Shown here: in pieces, positions 6,697 to 14,092 of the stretch
Layout: the number at the start of each line of letters is the position of its first letter
How positions within the stretch are numbered: the first letter of the stretch is position 1
NCBI GenBank assembly: GCA_019118725.1
Contig: DWYO01000107.1
Coordinates: 1 to 16,853 of the forward strand
DNA: 16,853 nucleotides
Reading direction: 5' to 3'
From: Candidatus Parabacteroides intestinavium
GTDB lineage: Bacteria > Bacteroidota > Bacteroidia > Bacteroidales > Tannerellaceae
Program-made: the position numbers and the translations under genes
The notes under the pieces: model-generated
Seen by the model: the letters and a program-made list of their open reading frames with translations, nothing else
What the model was told of the DNA's origin: nothing
The model's database searches: none

Positions 6697-8766
6697 ATGA
6701 AACTAATACCGTATTTGCTCTTGTCGGGCGCGTGTGCCGCTTCTCTTTGCCTGACTTCGTGTGAAGAGGCGGAAGCTCCTGCACCTATTATGCCGGTGCC
6801 GACACCGGAACAGGTGGAGTGGCACAAGTTGGAAACCTATGCTTTCGTTCATTTCGGATTGAATACCTTCAATGACTTGGAATGGGGCTATGGCAATACG
6901 CCGGCTTCAACGTTTAATCCGACCGACTTGGATTGCGAGCAATGGGTACGGACCATCAAGGCCGCAGGGCTGAAAGGGGTTATCCTTACCGCCAAGCATC
7001 ATGATGGGTTTTGCCTTTGGCCAACCGCTACAACCGAATATTCGGTTAAAAATTCTCCTTGGAAAGAGGGAAAAGGAGATATGGTGCGCGAGCTCTCGGA
7101 TGCTTGCCGCAAATACGGATTGAAGTTCGGTATTTATCTCTCCCCTTGGGATAGAAATAGTGATAATTATGGTACTCCGGCCTACGTGGAGAAGTTTCAT
7201 GCGCAGATGGATGAGCTGATCAGCAATTATGGCCCGCTCTTTGAGTATTGGTTTGACGGAGCCAATGGGGGAAATGGCTGGTATGGAGGTACTAACGAGA
7301 CCCGCTCTATTGATGCGAAGGTCTATTATAAATATGAAGAAGCCCGTGAGAAGATTAAGGCAAAGCATCCGACGGCTATGATTTTCGGGGGAACCGTTCC
7401 CGATATCCGGTGGATAGGTAATGAAGAGGGCTGGGCCGGAGCTACTCAATGGAGTATGTATGATACGGAATTGAATGTGGGACCTTATGCCAATAGTGCC
7501 TATGGGGATGAAAACGGGCCAAAATGGCTGGGCGGAGAATGTGATGTTTCCATCCGTCCGGGCTGGTTCTACCATAAACGGGAAGATCATCAGTTGAAAT
7601 CGCTTGCCAAGTTGGTTGACTTGTATTACCGGAGTGTAGGGCATAATGCCAATTTCCTTTTGAATTTTCCGGTGGCTTTGGACGGGAAAATCGACCCGCG
7701 TGACTCGCTTCGTGCCGTAGAATGGTATCAGACTATACAGAACGATTTGAAAACCAATCTGCTGAAAGGCGCATACGTGGAATCTTCCAGCCGGAGAGGT
7801 CGGACGTTCTCGGCTTCTAATGTAACGGATGGCAATTGGGATACCTATTGGGCTACTGAAGATGGGGTGAATAGTGGTTCCCTGACCTTTACATTGACTA
7901 CCGTTTCGGATGTGAACCGTATCTTGATTCAGGAGTATATTCCTTTGGGGCAACGGGTTCGGAGCTTTAATCTGGAGTATGAATTTGACGGGAAATGGCA
8001 ACCTATCGAGTCGGTAGACTCCACGACGACCGTTGGTTATAAACGTATAGTTCGTTTCCCGACGGTACATGCCAATAAATTGCGTATCAACTTTACCGAT
8101 GCACGGGGGCCGTTATGTATAAATAATGTAGAAGCATTTTGTGCTCCGGCATTATTGACCGAGCCGATCATCAGCCGGAATGCGCAATCTGAAGTGACGC
8201 TCCAGGCCGGGGAGGCTCATGCAGATATACATTATACAATAGATGGCTCAGATCCGACCAAGGAGTCGCCCCGGTATGAGAAGCCTTTTGTCTTTGACCG
8301 GAAAGGAACTCTGAAAGCGGTGGTTTATGACGCCCGTGCAGACAAGTATAGCCCGATAACCACACAGGTGTTTGATATCCCGGCCTCCAATTACCGGTTG
8401 GAGGGGGATGCGGAAAAAGGTGCATCCCTTTTTGACGGGAATGGGTATACCGCCTATTACCTTCCGAAAGGGAAACGTGAGGTGAATGTCCGGCTTAATA
8501 CGCCACAAACTATCTCCGGATTCCGTTACACACCGGATCAGAACCGTTCGCTGAATAGTTCGCAGGGGTATATCTCTTCATATCGCTTTTATGTGGACGG
8601 CAAATTGGTGGCAAGCGGAGAGTTCTCGAATATCAAGGCGAACCCTATCGAGCAGGAGATCCGTTTTGCTCCGGTAAAGGGCTCTTCGTTCAAGCTGGTC
8701 TCTGTCCGGAATGTTGATGATATGCCGCAAACCGGAATCGGGGAATTGTCGGTGATTACGGAGTAG
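6697..8766 (+). CDS. GH29 alpha-L-fucosidase, lipoprotein, with F5/8C (discoidin) and CHB_HEX_C-like domains
   Basis: A 689-residue lipoprotein that hydrolyses alpha-L-fucosyl links. A type II signal ends in the lipobox L19-T-S-C22; E23-E24 directly after the Cys resemble the acidic lipoprotein export signal of Bacteroidota and suggest surface display. The GH29 barrel spans about 35-350: AKHHDGFCLWPT (H101, H102), the nucleophile D187 in YWFDGANGG, and a candidate acid/base E281 in GGECDVSIRPGW (acid/base position is variable in GH29, so this is tentative). Residues about 355-480 look like an F5/8 type C carbohydrate-binding module, about 490-560 like CHB_HEX_C_1 (HYTIDGSDPT), and 565-689 like a second beta-sandwich. 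No SusC/SusD or other glycan genes are adjacent, so this is an orphan enzyme likely acting on host mucin glycans. Probably co-transcribed with the DUF3127 gene. Confidence 0.95.
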   Translation: MKLIPYLLLSGACAASLCLTSCEEAEAPAPIMPVPTPEQVEWHKLETYAFVHFGLNTFNDLEWGYGNTPASTFNPTDLDCEQWVRTIKAAGLKGVILTAKHHDGFCLWPTATTEYSVKNSPWKEGKGDMVRELSDACRKYGLKFGIYLSPWDRNSDNYGTPAYVEKFHAQMDELISNYGPLFEYWFDGANGGNGWYGGTNETRSIDAKVYYKYEEAREKIKAKHPTAMIFGGTVPDIRWIGNEEGWAGATQWSMYDTELNVGPYANSAYGDENGPKWLGGECDVSIRPGWFYHKREDHQLKSLAKLVDLYYRSVGHNANFLLNFPVALDGKIDPRDSLRAVEWYQTIQNDLKTNLLKGAYVESSSRRGRTFSASNVTDGNWDTYWATEDGVNSGSLTFTLTTVSDVNRILIQEYIPLGQRVRSFNLEYEFDGKWQPIESVDSTTTVGYKRIVRFPTVHANKLRINFTDARGPLCINNVEAFCAPALLTEPIISRNAQSEVTLQAGEAHADIHYTIDGSDPTKESPRYEKPFVFDRKGTLKAVVYDARADKYSPITTQVFDIPASNYRLEGDAEKGASLFDGNGYTAYYLPKGKREVNVRLNTPQTISGFRYTPDQNRSLNSSQGYISSYRFYVDGKLVASGEFSNIKANPIEQEIRFAPVKGSSFKLVSVRNVDDMPQTGIGELSVITE

Positions 8767-8816
8767 GGATCTGTATGGCAGGTTTAGGAACTCACAAACT
8801 CAAAAACTGAATACGT

Positions 8817-9512
8817 ATGAAAAAGAAATTGGTCGTTTTGACGGGAGCCGGTATGAGCGCGGAGAGCGGAATCTCTACCTTTCGTGATTCCGGCGGATTA
8901 TGGGAAAACTATCGGGTGGAAGATGTCGCGACACCCGAAGGTTTTGCTCGGAACCCTGAATTGGTGCTGAATTTCTATAATCAACGGCGCCGGGAGTTGC
9001 TCACCACTCACCCCAATGCCGGTCATATTGGCTTGGCGGAACTGGAGAAGGATTTTGATGTGCGTATTATCACACAGAATGTGGATAACCTGCATGAACG
9101 TGCCGGAAGCACGCATGTGATTCATCTGCATGGCGAGTTGATGAAGTCCTGCTCAGTGCGCGATTTGAATACGCCTTATGCGATTGACCCGGAACATCCG
9201 GATTTGCATTTGGGGGATCTTGCGCCTGATGGCCACCAACTCCGTCCGTTCATTGTCTGGTTTGGAGAACCGGTCCCGATGATCGATCCGGCCATTCGTG
9301 AGGTAGAAGATTCGGATATCTTCGTGATTATCGGTACCTCCTTGAATGTCTATCCGGCCGCCGGTTTGTTGAATTATGTACGAAGAGGACAACCTATCTA
9401 TCTGATAGATCCTAAAGAAGTACATACTTACCGTACGGATATTGAACATCTGCAATATGGTGCATCGGAAGGAGTTCGTAAGCTCACGGAAAAATTGATG
9501 GCTCTTCGTTAA
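8817..9512 (+). CDS. cobB: Sir2 family NAD-dependent protein deacylase (CobB type)
   Basis: A 231-residue sirtuin removing acyl groups from lysine with NAD+. Visible motifs: GAGMSAESGISTFRD (10-24), TQNVDNLHERAG (86-97) and the catalytic His H105 in HLHGE. Y54 and R57 in FYNQRR match the Tyr-x-x-Arg of class III sirtuins (Tyr92/Arg95 in E. coli CobB) that recognise succinyl- or malonyl-lysine, so desuccinylase activity is plausible. The small zinc domain is degenerate: only C112 is present and the usual CxxC pairs are missing, which seems normal for Bacteroidales CobB. It lies 50 bp after the fucosidase gene, with no promoter box that I can see in between, so it may be read through from upstream. 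Start is the ATG at 8817. Confidence 0.95.
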   Translation: MKKKLVVLTGAGMSAESGISTFRDSGGLWENYRVEDVATPEGFARNPELVLNFYNQRRRELLTTHPNAGHIGLAELEKDFDVRIITQNVDNLHERAGSTHVIHLHGELMKSCSVRDLNTPYAIDPEHPDLHLGDLAPDGHQLRPFIVWFGEPVPMIDPAIREVEDSDIFVIIGTSLNVYPAAGLLNYVRRGQPIYLIDPKEVHTYRTDIEHLQYGASEGVRKLTEKLMALR

Positions 9513-9530
9513 AAACTCGTCAAACTTTAT

Positions 9531-9538
9531 TACCTTTG
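9531..9538 (+). promoter_or_regulatory. -7 box for the nhaC gene
   Basis: TACCTTTG matches TAnnTTTG and lies 27 nt before the ATG at 9566. A clear -33 TTG is not seen at the right spacing (only TTCGTT at 9505-9510). The box overlaps a TTG that could be taken as a start codon, which is a reason to use the downstream ATG. Confidence 0.6.
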
Positions 9539-9565
9539 CGCCCTGAAAATTTTAAACGCAACAGC

Positions 9566-11023
9566 ATGGAAGTAAATCAATCCGTTAAGCGTCCGTCTGT
9601 CGGGCTATCATTGGTCCCATTGGTAATAATGGTTGTCCTTTTGTTTTTTACGATCAAGGTGTTCGGGAGTGATGCCTTATCCGGTGGTAGCCAGGTAGTT
9701 CTGTTGGTTACAACCGCTTGTAGCTCTGCGCTTGCCATGTTGTTCTGCAAGGTGAAGTGGAAGACTATCGAGGAGGCGATCTGTTCTAATATCTTGGGGG
9801 TAGCTACCGCATTGCTGATTTTGTTACTGATCGGAGCATTATCGGGAAGTTGGATGATCAGTGGAGTGGTTCCTACCTTAATTTATTATGGAATGCAGAT
9901 TCTGAGTCCGACTTTCTTCTTGGCCTCTTGTTGTGTGATATGTGCTATCATCTCGGTGATGACCGGAAGTTCGTGGACCACTATTGCTACAATAGGTATT
10001 GCACTGATGGGAATTGGTAATGCCCAAGGGTTTGATATCGGATGGACGGCAGGGGCCATTATCTCGGGAGCCTATTTTGGGGATAAAATATCGCCTTTGT
10101 CAGATACAACGGTACTGGCTTCTTCTACCACAGGTACCCCGCTTTTTGACCATGTGCGTTATATGATGTTCACTACTATCCCTTCCATACTGATTGCGTT
10201 ACTGATATTTACTATCGCCGGATTTGCGCATGAAGCAACCGATACAGCTGAGATGATGAGCTACGCCGAATCATTGAAAGAGACCTTCTCCATTTCCGGG
10301 TGGCTGATGATTGTGCCCATCGTTACCGGAATATTGATTGCCAAGCGTGTGCCTTCGTTGATTACCTTGTTTATATCGGGTGGGCTGGCGGCTCTTTTTG
10401 CACTTTTTTTCCAACCCGATTTATTGCGTGAGATCTCCGGATTGGAAACACAAAGCGCAACCTCCCAATTCAAGGGATTATGGATGATGCTGTATGGAAC
10501 GACTCAGATAGAAACTGGGAACGAAGCCCTGAATTCGCTGGTTGCAACGCGGGGGATGGCCGGTATGATGGATACGATATGGCTGATTATTTGTGCGATG
10601 TGTTTCGGTGGGGCTATGACCGCCAGTGGTATGTTGGAATCTCTGACCTCCGTATTCCTTCGTTTTATGAAACGTCGTGCCGGAATGGTGGCTTCAACGG
10701 TTCTTTCCGGAATTACCTTGAATATCTGTACGGCCGACCAATATATTTCGATTATCCTTACGGGAAATATGTTTAAGGATATTTATCGTAAAAAAGGATA
10801 TGAGAGCCGATTGCTGAGCCGTACGACCGAAGATGCCGTAACCGTTACTTCTGTCCTTATTCCCTGGAATACATGCGGTATGACACAGGCCACAATTCTG
10901 AACGTTTCGACATTAACTTACCTTCCCTATTGTTTTTTTAATTTGATTAGTCCACTTATGAGCATTTTTATTGCTATCTTGGGCTTCAAAATTAAAAAAC
11001 ACCATGAAGAAGATAAAGATTAA
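9566..11023 (+). CDS. nhaC: Na+/H+ antiporter, NhaC family
   Basis: A 485-residue polytopic protein with about 11-12 hydrophobic segments, of the NhaC family of the ion transporter superfamily. Signature segments are visible: GALSGSWMISGVVPTLIYYG, TGSSWTTIATIG, and the NhaC hallmark GAYFGDKISPLSDTT (G172-D173-K174, S176, D180). A second conserved half includes CTADQYISIILTG and VTVTSVLIPWNTCG. Expected role: exchange of cytoplasmic Na+ for H+ in pH and salt homeostasis; relatives can instead exchange metabolites (malate/lactate or arginine/ornithine), so the substrate is not proven. I chose the ATG at 9566 over an in-frame TTG at 9536, which falls inside the -7 box. The 3' end overlaps the next gene by 20 bp, suggesting coupled expression. 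Confidence 0.9.
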   Translation: MEVNQSVKRPSVGLSLVPLVIMVVLLFFTIKVFGSDALSGGSQVVLLVTTACSSALAMLFCKVKWKTIEEAICSNILGVATALLILLLIGALSGSWMISGVVPTLIYYGMQILSPTFFLASCCVICAIISVMTGSSWTTIATIGIALMGIGNAQGFDIGWTAGAIISGAYFGDKISPLSDTTVLASSTTGTPLFDHVRYMMFTTIPSILIALLIFTIAGFAHEATDTAEMMSYAESLKETFSISGWLMIVPIVTGILIAKRVPSLITLFISGGLAALFALFFQPDLLREISGLETQSATSQFKGLWMMLYGTTQIETGNEALNSLVATRGMAGMMDTIWLIICAMCFGGAMTASGMLESLTSVFLRFMKRRAGMVASTVLSGITLNICTADQYISIILTGNMFKDIYRKKGYESRLLSRTTEDAVTVTSVLIPWNTCGMTQATILNVSTLTYLPYCFFNLISPLMSIFIAILGFKIKKHHEEDKD

Positions 11024-12179
11024 TCTGTTAGTAAAAGTCCTGATTGCTATTGTAGCGGGTATTTTGTTCGGGCAATTCTTGCCGGAAAGCATTATCCGGT
11101 TGTTTGTAACATTTAATTCGTTGTTCGGTAATTTCCTTTCTTTTGCCATTCCATTGATTATTGTCGGACTGGTAACACCAGCTATTGGAGACTTGGGCAG
11201 GGGAGCCGGACGGTTATTGGGAATAACGGCATTGCTGGCTTATGGGTCTACTATTTTTTCCGGATTTTTCACTTATTTCAGTTGCGATTGGATTTTCCCC
11301 AATATTTTACCGGCCAACACGACACTTTTTCCGGTAGATACATCTGGAAATGTCGCTTTAAAGCCTTATTTTGAAGTAGCGATGCCTCCGATTATGGATG
11401 TTATGACGGCATTACTTCTTTCGTTTACTGTCGGATTGGGACTTTCTTATATTGAGGGAAATGTATTGAAAGATGGGTTTAATGATTTTAAGGATATTGT
11501 ATCCTTAATGATTGAGGCCGTGATTATACCGCTTTTACCTTGGCATATTCTCGGCATTTTCCTGAATATGACCGCTACCGGGCAAGTGTTTAATGTGATT
11601 TCTATGTTCGTAAAGGTGATTGTAGTCATCTTTGTCCTTCATATCTTACTATTACTAATCCAATTTGCCGTTGCAGGAGCTATAAGTCGGCGTAACCCTT
11701 TCAAACTTTTGCGAAATATGCTTCCGGCTTATGCTACGGCATTGGGGACGCAATCCTCAGCTGCTACAATCCCGGTAACGCTTGCACAGACCATTCGTAA
11801 TGGAGTACGGAAAAATATTGCTATATTTGTCGTACCGCTTTGTGCTACGATTCACCTTGCAGGAAGTACGATGAAGATTGTAGCCTGTGCTATGGCGATA
11901 CTATTTATGACCGCAGCTCCCATCACTTTGGTCCAGTTGGGTGGATTTATTTTCATGTTGGGCATTGCGATGGTTGCGGCTCCGGGCGTTCCGGGAGGAG
12001 CCATCATGGCGGCATTGGGATTGCTTCAGACCATGTTGGGGTTTGATGAGACTTTGCAGGCCTTGATGATTGCACTCTATATAGCTATGGATAGCTTCGG
12101 AACGGCTTGTAACGTAACGGGGGATGGTGCTATAGCTGTTGTGGTAGATAGAATTGCAGGAAAACAAGTAACGAATTAA
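11004..12179 (+). CDS. Dicarboxylate/amino acid:cation symporter (DAACS/SLC1) family protein
   Basis: A 391-residue polytopic protein with the glutamate-transporter-homologue fold: HP1 loop T249-Q-S-S-A-A-T255, TM7 segment H284-L-A-G-S-T289, HP2-like AAPGVPGG, and TM8 D363-S-F-G-T-A-C-N-V-T-G-D374. Several positions differ from the archaeal model GltPh. The TM7 NMDGTA motif reads HLAGST, losing the cation-binding Asn and Asp, and the TM8 Arg that binds the side-chain carboxylate of aspartate is Gly366. The Asp, Asn and final Asp of TM8 (D363, N370, D374) are kept. Fold and transporter family are firm; substrate and coupling ion are open, and acidic amino acids are unlikely. I use the ATG at 11004, which lies inside nhaC (20-bp overlap), rather than an upstream in-frame TTG at 10971. 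Confidence 0.88.
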   Translation: MKKIKINLLVKVLIAIVAGILFGQFLPESIIRLFVTFNSLFGNFLSFAIPLIIVGLVTPAIGDLGRGAGRLLGITALLAYGSTIFSGFFTYFSCDWIFPNILPANTTLFPVDTSGNVALKPYFEVAMPPIMDVMTALLLSFTVGLGLSYIEGNVLKDGFNDFKDIVSLMIEAVIIPLLPWHILGIFLNMTATGQVFNVISMFVKVIVVIFVLHILLLLIQFAVAGAISRRNPFKLLRNMLPAYATALGTQSSAATIPVTLAQTIRNGVRKNIAIFVVPLCATIHLAGSTMKIVACAMAILFMTAAPITLVQLGGFIFMLGIAMVAAPGVPGGAIMAALGLLQTMLGFDETLQALMIALYIAMDSFGTACNVTGDGAIAVVVDRIAGKQVTN

Positions 12180-12197
12180 TAAGAAAATGAGTTGACA

Positions 12198-12269
12198 AGA
12201 GACGGGGTTAATAGCACATATATCATGGGGAAATCTCGTGCCGATATGTTTCTTTGTTGATTCGTCTCT
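12198..12269 (+). promoter_or_regulatory. Leader of the DUF4492-cydAB operon with nested short inverted repeats
   Basis: The 103 bp between the symporter stop and the DUF4492 start contain AGAGACG (12198-12204) and its complement CGTCTCT (12263-12269), enclosing GCAC/GTGC. A -7-like TATGTTTC (12245-12252, one mismatch to TAnnTTTG) also lies here. Either a promoter or a processed leader is possible; neither is certain, and the arms are short enough to be chance. Confidence 0.3.
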
Positions 12270-12282
12270 AAAAAAGTGTTTT

Positions 12283-12504
12283 ATGATGGGATACATTTAT
12301 AAGATATATGACTTTTATGCTGAGGGATTCCGTAACATGAAGTTGGGGAAGCTGCTTTGGTGCATTATCTTGTTGAAATTGTTTATTATCTTCTTTGTGT
12401 TGAAGCTGTTTTTCTTTCCGGATTATTTGAATCAGTACGGAGAAGAAGAGGAAAAGCAGGAGTATGTCTCCTCCGAGCTTATACAACGGGCTAATTCTAA
12501 TTAA
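12283..12504 (+). CDS. DUF4492 small membrane protein of the cyd operon
   Basis: A 73-residue protein (72 if the second ATG at 12286 is used). The N-terminus is basic and aromatic (GYIYKIYDFYAEGFRNM), followed by one strongly hydrophobic helix at about residues 24-44 (LLWCIILLKLFIIFFVLKLFFF) with two internal Lys, and an acidic tail (GEEEEKQEY). This is the pattern of DUF4492, a family I recall as lying next to cydA in Bacteroidota. The stop is 13 nt before cydA. Position and topology resemble the small single-helix subunits of bd oxidases (CydX, CydH/CydY), so an accessory role in the oxidase is a reasonable inference but not shown. A GTG at 12238 would lengthen it by 15 residues that do not fit the family. 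Confidence 0.85.
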   Translation: MMGYIYKIYDFYAEGFRNMKLGKLLWCIILLKLFIIFFVLKLFFFPDYLNQYGEEEEKQEYVSSELIQRANSN

Positions 12505-12517
12505 AAACTCATACGCT

Positions 12518-14083
12518 ATGATTGCAAGTATTGATACTTCATTGATTGATTGGTCAAGGGCGCAATTCGCGCTAACGGCTATGTATCATTGGCTATTTGT
12601 GCCTTTGACTTTGGGCTTGGGAATTATCCAAGCTATCATGGAAACACTCTATGTCAAGACCGGCAAAGAGTATTGGAAGAGTACCGCACAATTCTGGATG
12701 AAGCTCTTCGGAATTAATTTTGCCATTGGTGTGGCTACCGGACTGATTCTGGAGTTTGAGTTCGGAACCAACTGGTCTAACTATAGCTGGTTTGTGGGAG
12801 ATATCTTTGGCGCTCCACTCGCGATAGAGGGAATAGTCGCCTTTTTTATGGAAGCAACTTTCATTGCGGTGATGTTCTTTGGTTGGGAAAAGGTCAGCAA
12901 ACGATTCCATTTAGCTTCTACTTGGTTGACTATCGCAGGGGCTACACTTTCTGCTCTTTGGATTTTGATAGCCAATTCCTGGATGCAATATCCGGCGGGA
13001 ATGCATTTTAATCCGGATTCTGTACGCAATGAGATGCTTGATTTCTGGGCTGTAGCTTTGTCTCCTGTAGCTATCAATAAGTTTTTCCACACCGTGCTTT
13101 CCGGGTGGGTTACAGGTGCCACATTTGTTATAGGGGTCAGTTGCTGGTATCTGCTGAAAAAGAGAAATACGGATTTTGCCCTGCGGAGCATCCGTGTAGC
13201 GGCTATATTCGGCCTGTTCGCTTCGGTTATTCTGCTTTGGACCGGTGATGGCTCGGCTTATCAGGTAGCCCAGAAGCAACCCATGAAGCTGGCTGCGATG
13301 GAGGGCCTTTATGAAGGGCAGGAGGGAGCCGGCCTGGTGGCTATCGGAGTTTTGAATCCGGACAAGAAAGCGTATAACGATGCAGAAAATCCATTCCTTT
13401 TCAAGATTGAGATTCCGAATATGCTTTCTCTTTTGGCCGAACGTGAGTCGGATGCTTTCGTTCCGGGTATTAAAGATCTGATAGATGGAGGATATGCTTT
13501 GTCTAATGGTGAGACGGCACTATCGGCTTCCGAGAAAATCGCCCGGGGAAGAGTGGCCATCCAGGCTTTGGCGGATTACCGTACGGCACTGAAGGCGAAT
13601 GATGAGGCGGCTATGAAGGAGCATCGGGCTACCTTGGATGCAAATTTCCAGTATTTTGGATATGGCTATCTGAATGAACCGAGCGACTTGATTCCACCGG
13701 TAGGGCTGAGCTTTTATTCGTTTCATATCATGGTTATCCTGGGTGGATATCTGATTCTTCTCTTTATTGTTGTCCTGCTTGTGGCACGTAGCGGGAAGAT
13801 CCAACACATGAATTGGTTGCACCATACCGCGCTTTGGAGTATTCCGCTGGCTTATATAGCCGGACAAGCGGGATGGATTGTGGCTGAAGTGGGGCGTCAA
13901 CCTTGGGCCATTCAGGACATTTTGCCTACCGTGGCGGGAGTTTCCCGTCTTTCAACGGCTTCGGTACAGACTACGTTCTTTATATTCCTGGTGCTCTTTA
14001 CCGTGCTTTTGATAGCGGAATTGCGTATTATGGTCAAGGCTATCCAGAAAGGACCGGAAACAAATACTTCATCTTTAAAATAA
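12518..14083 (+). CDS. cydA: Cytochrome bd ubiquinol oxidase subunit I
   Basis: A 521-residue membrane subunit carrying the haems of cytochrome bd, which oxidises quinol (menaquinol in Bacteroidales) and reduces O2 to water. Haem ligands are visible: H24 (haem b595/d site, E. coli H19), H191 (b558, E. coli H186) and M405 (b558, E. coli M393) in FHIMV. GTNWS and the following GDIFGAPLAIEG with FFMEATF supply the conserved acidic residues. The quinol loop begins at KQPMKLAAMEGLYE with K257 and E262 (E. coli K252, E257) and runs to about residue 395, so it is of the long type. GRQPW (459-463) closes the family signature. I use the ATG at 12518, because extension to 12464 would overlap DUF4492. 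It supports growth under low oxygen and oxygen scavenging in an anaerobe. Confidence 0.97.
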   Translation: MIASIDTSLIDWSRAQFALTAMYHWLFVPLTLGLGIIQAIMETLYVKTGKEYWKSTAQFWMKLFGINFAIGVATGLILEFEFGTNWSNYSWFVGDIFGAPLAIEGIVAFFMEATFIAVMFFGWEKVSKRFHLASTWLTIAGATLSALWILIANSWMQYPAGMHFNPDSVRNEMLDFWAVALSPVAINKFFHTVLSGWVTGATFVIGVSCWYLLKKRNTDFALRSIRVAAIFGLFASVILLWTGDGSAYQVAQKQPMKLAAMEGLYEGQEGAGLVAIGVLNPDKKAYNDAENPFLFKIEIPNMLSLLAERESDAFVPGIKDLIDGGYALSNGETALSASEKIARGRVAIQALADYRTALKANDEAAMKEHRATLDANFQYFGYGYLNEPSDLIPPVGLSFYSFHIMVILGGYLILLFIVVLLVARSGKIQHMNWLHHTALWSIPLAYIAGQAGWIVAEVGRQPWAIQDILPTVAGVSRLSTASVQTTFFIFLVLFTVLLIAELRIMVKAIQKGPETNTSSLK

Positions 14084-14092
14084 AAACATAAT

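Noticed and set aside
6907..8070. Open frame of 387 codons on the minus strand
   Set aside because: It lies wholly antisense to the GH29 catalytic and F5/8C regions, and its translation has no domain-like pattern.
9536..9565. TTG start extending NhaC by 10 codons
   Set aside because: The TTG is part of the -7 box TACCTTTG, so it would lie upstream of the transcript start; the ATG at 9566 gives the usual N-terminus.
12464..12517. N-terminal extension of CydA by 18 codons
   Set aside because: It overlaps the 3' end of DUF4492 and precedes the conserved beginning of CydA; the ATG at 12518 aligns the haem ligand H24 with E. coli H19 at a sensible distance.
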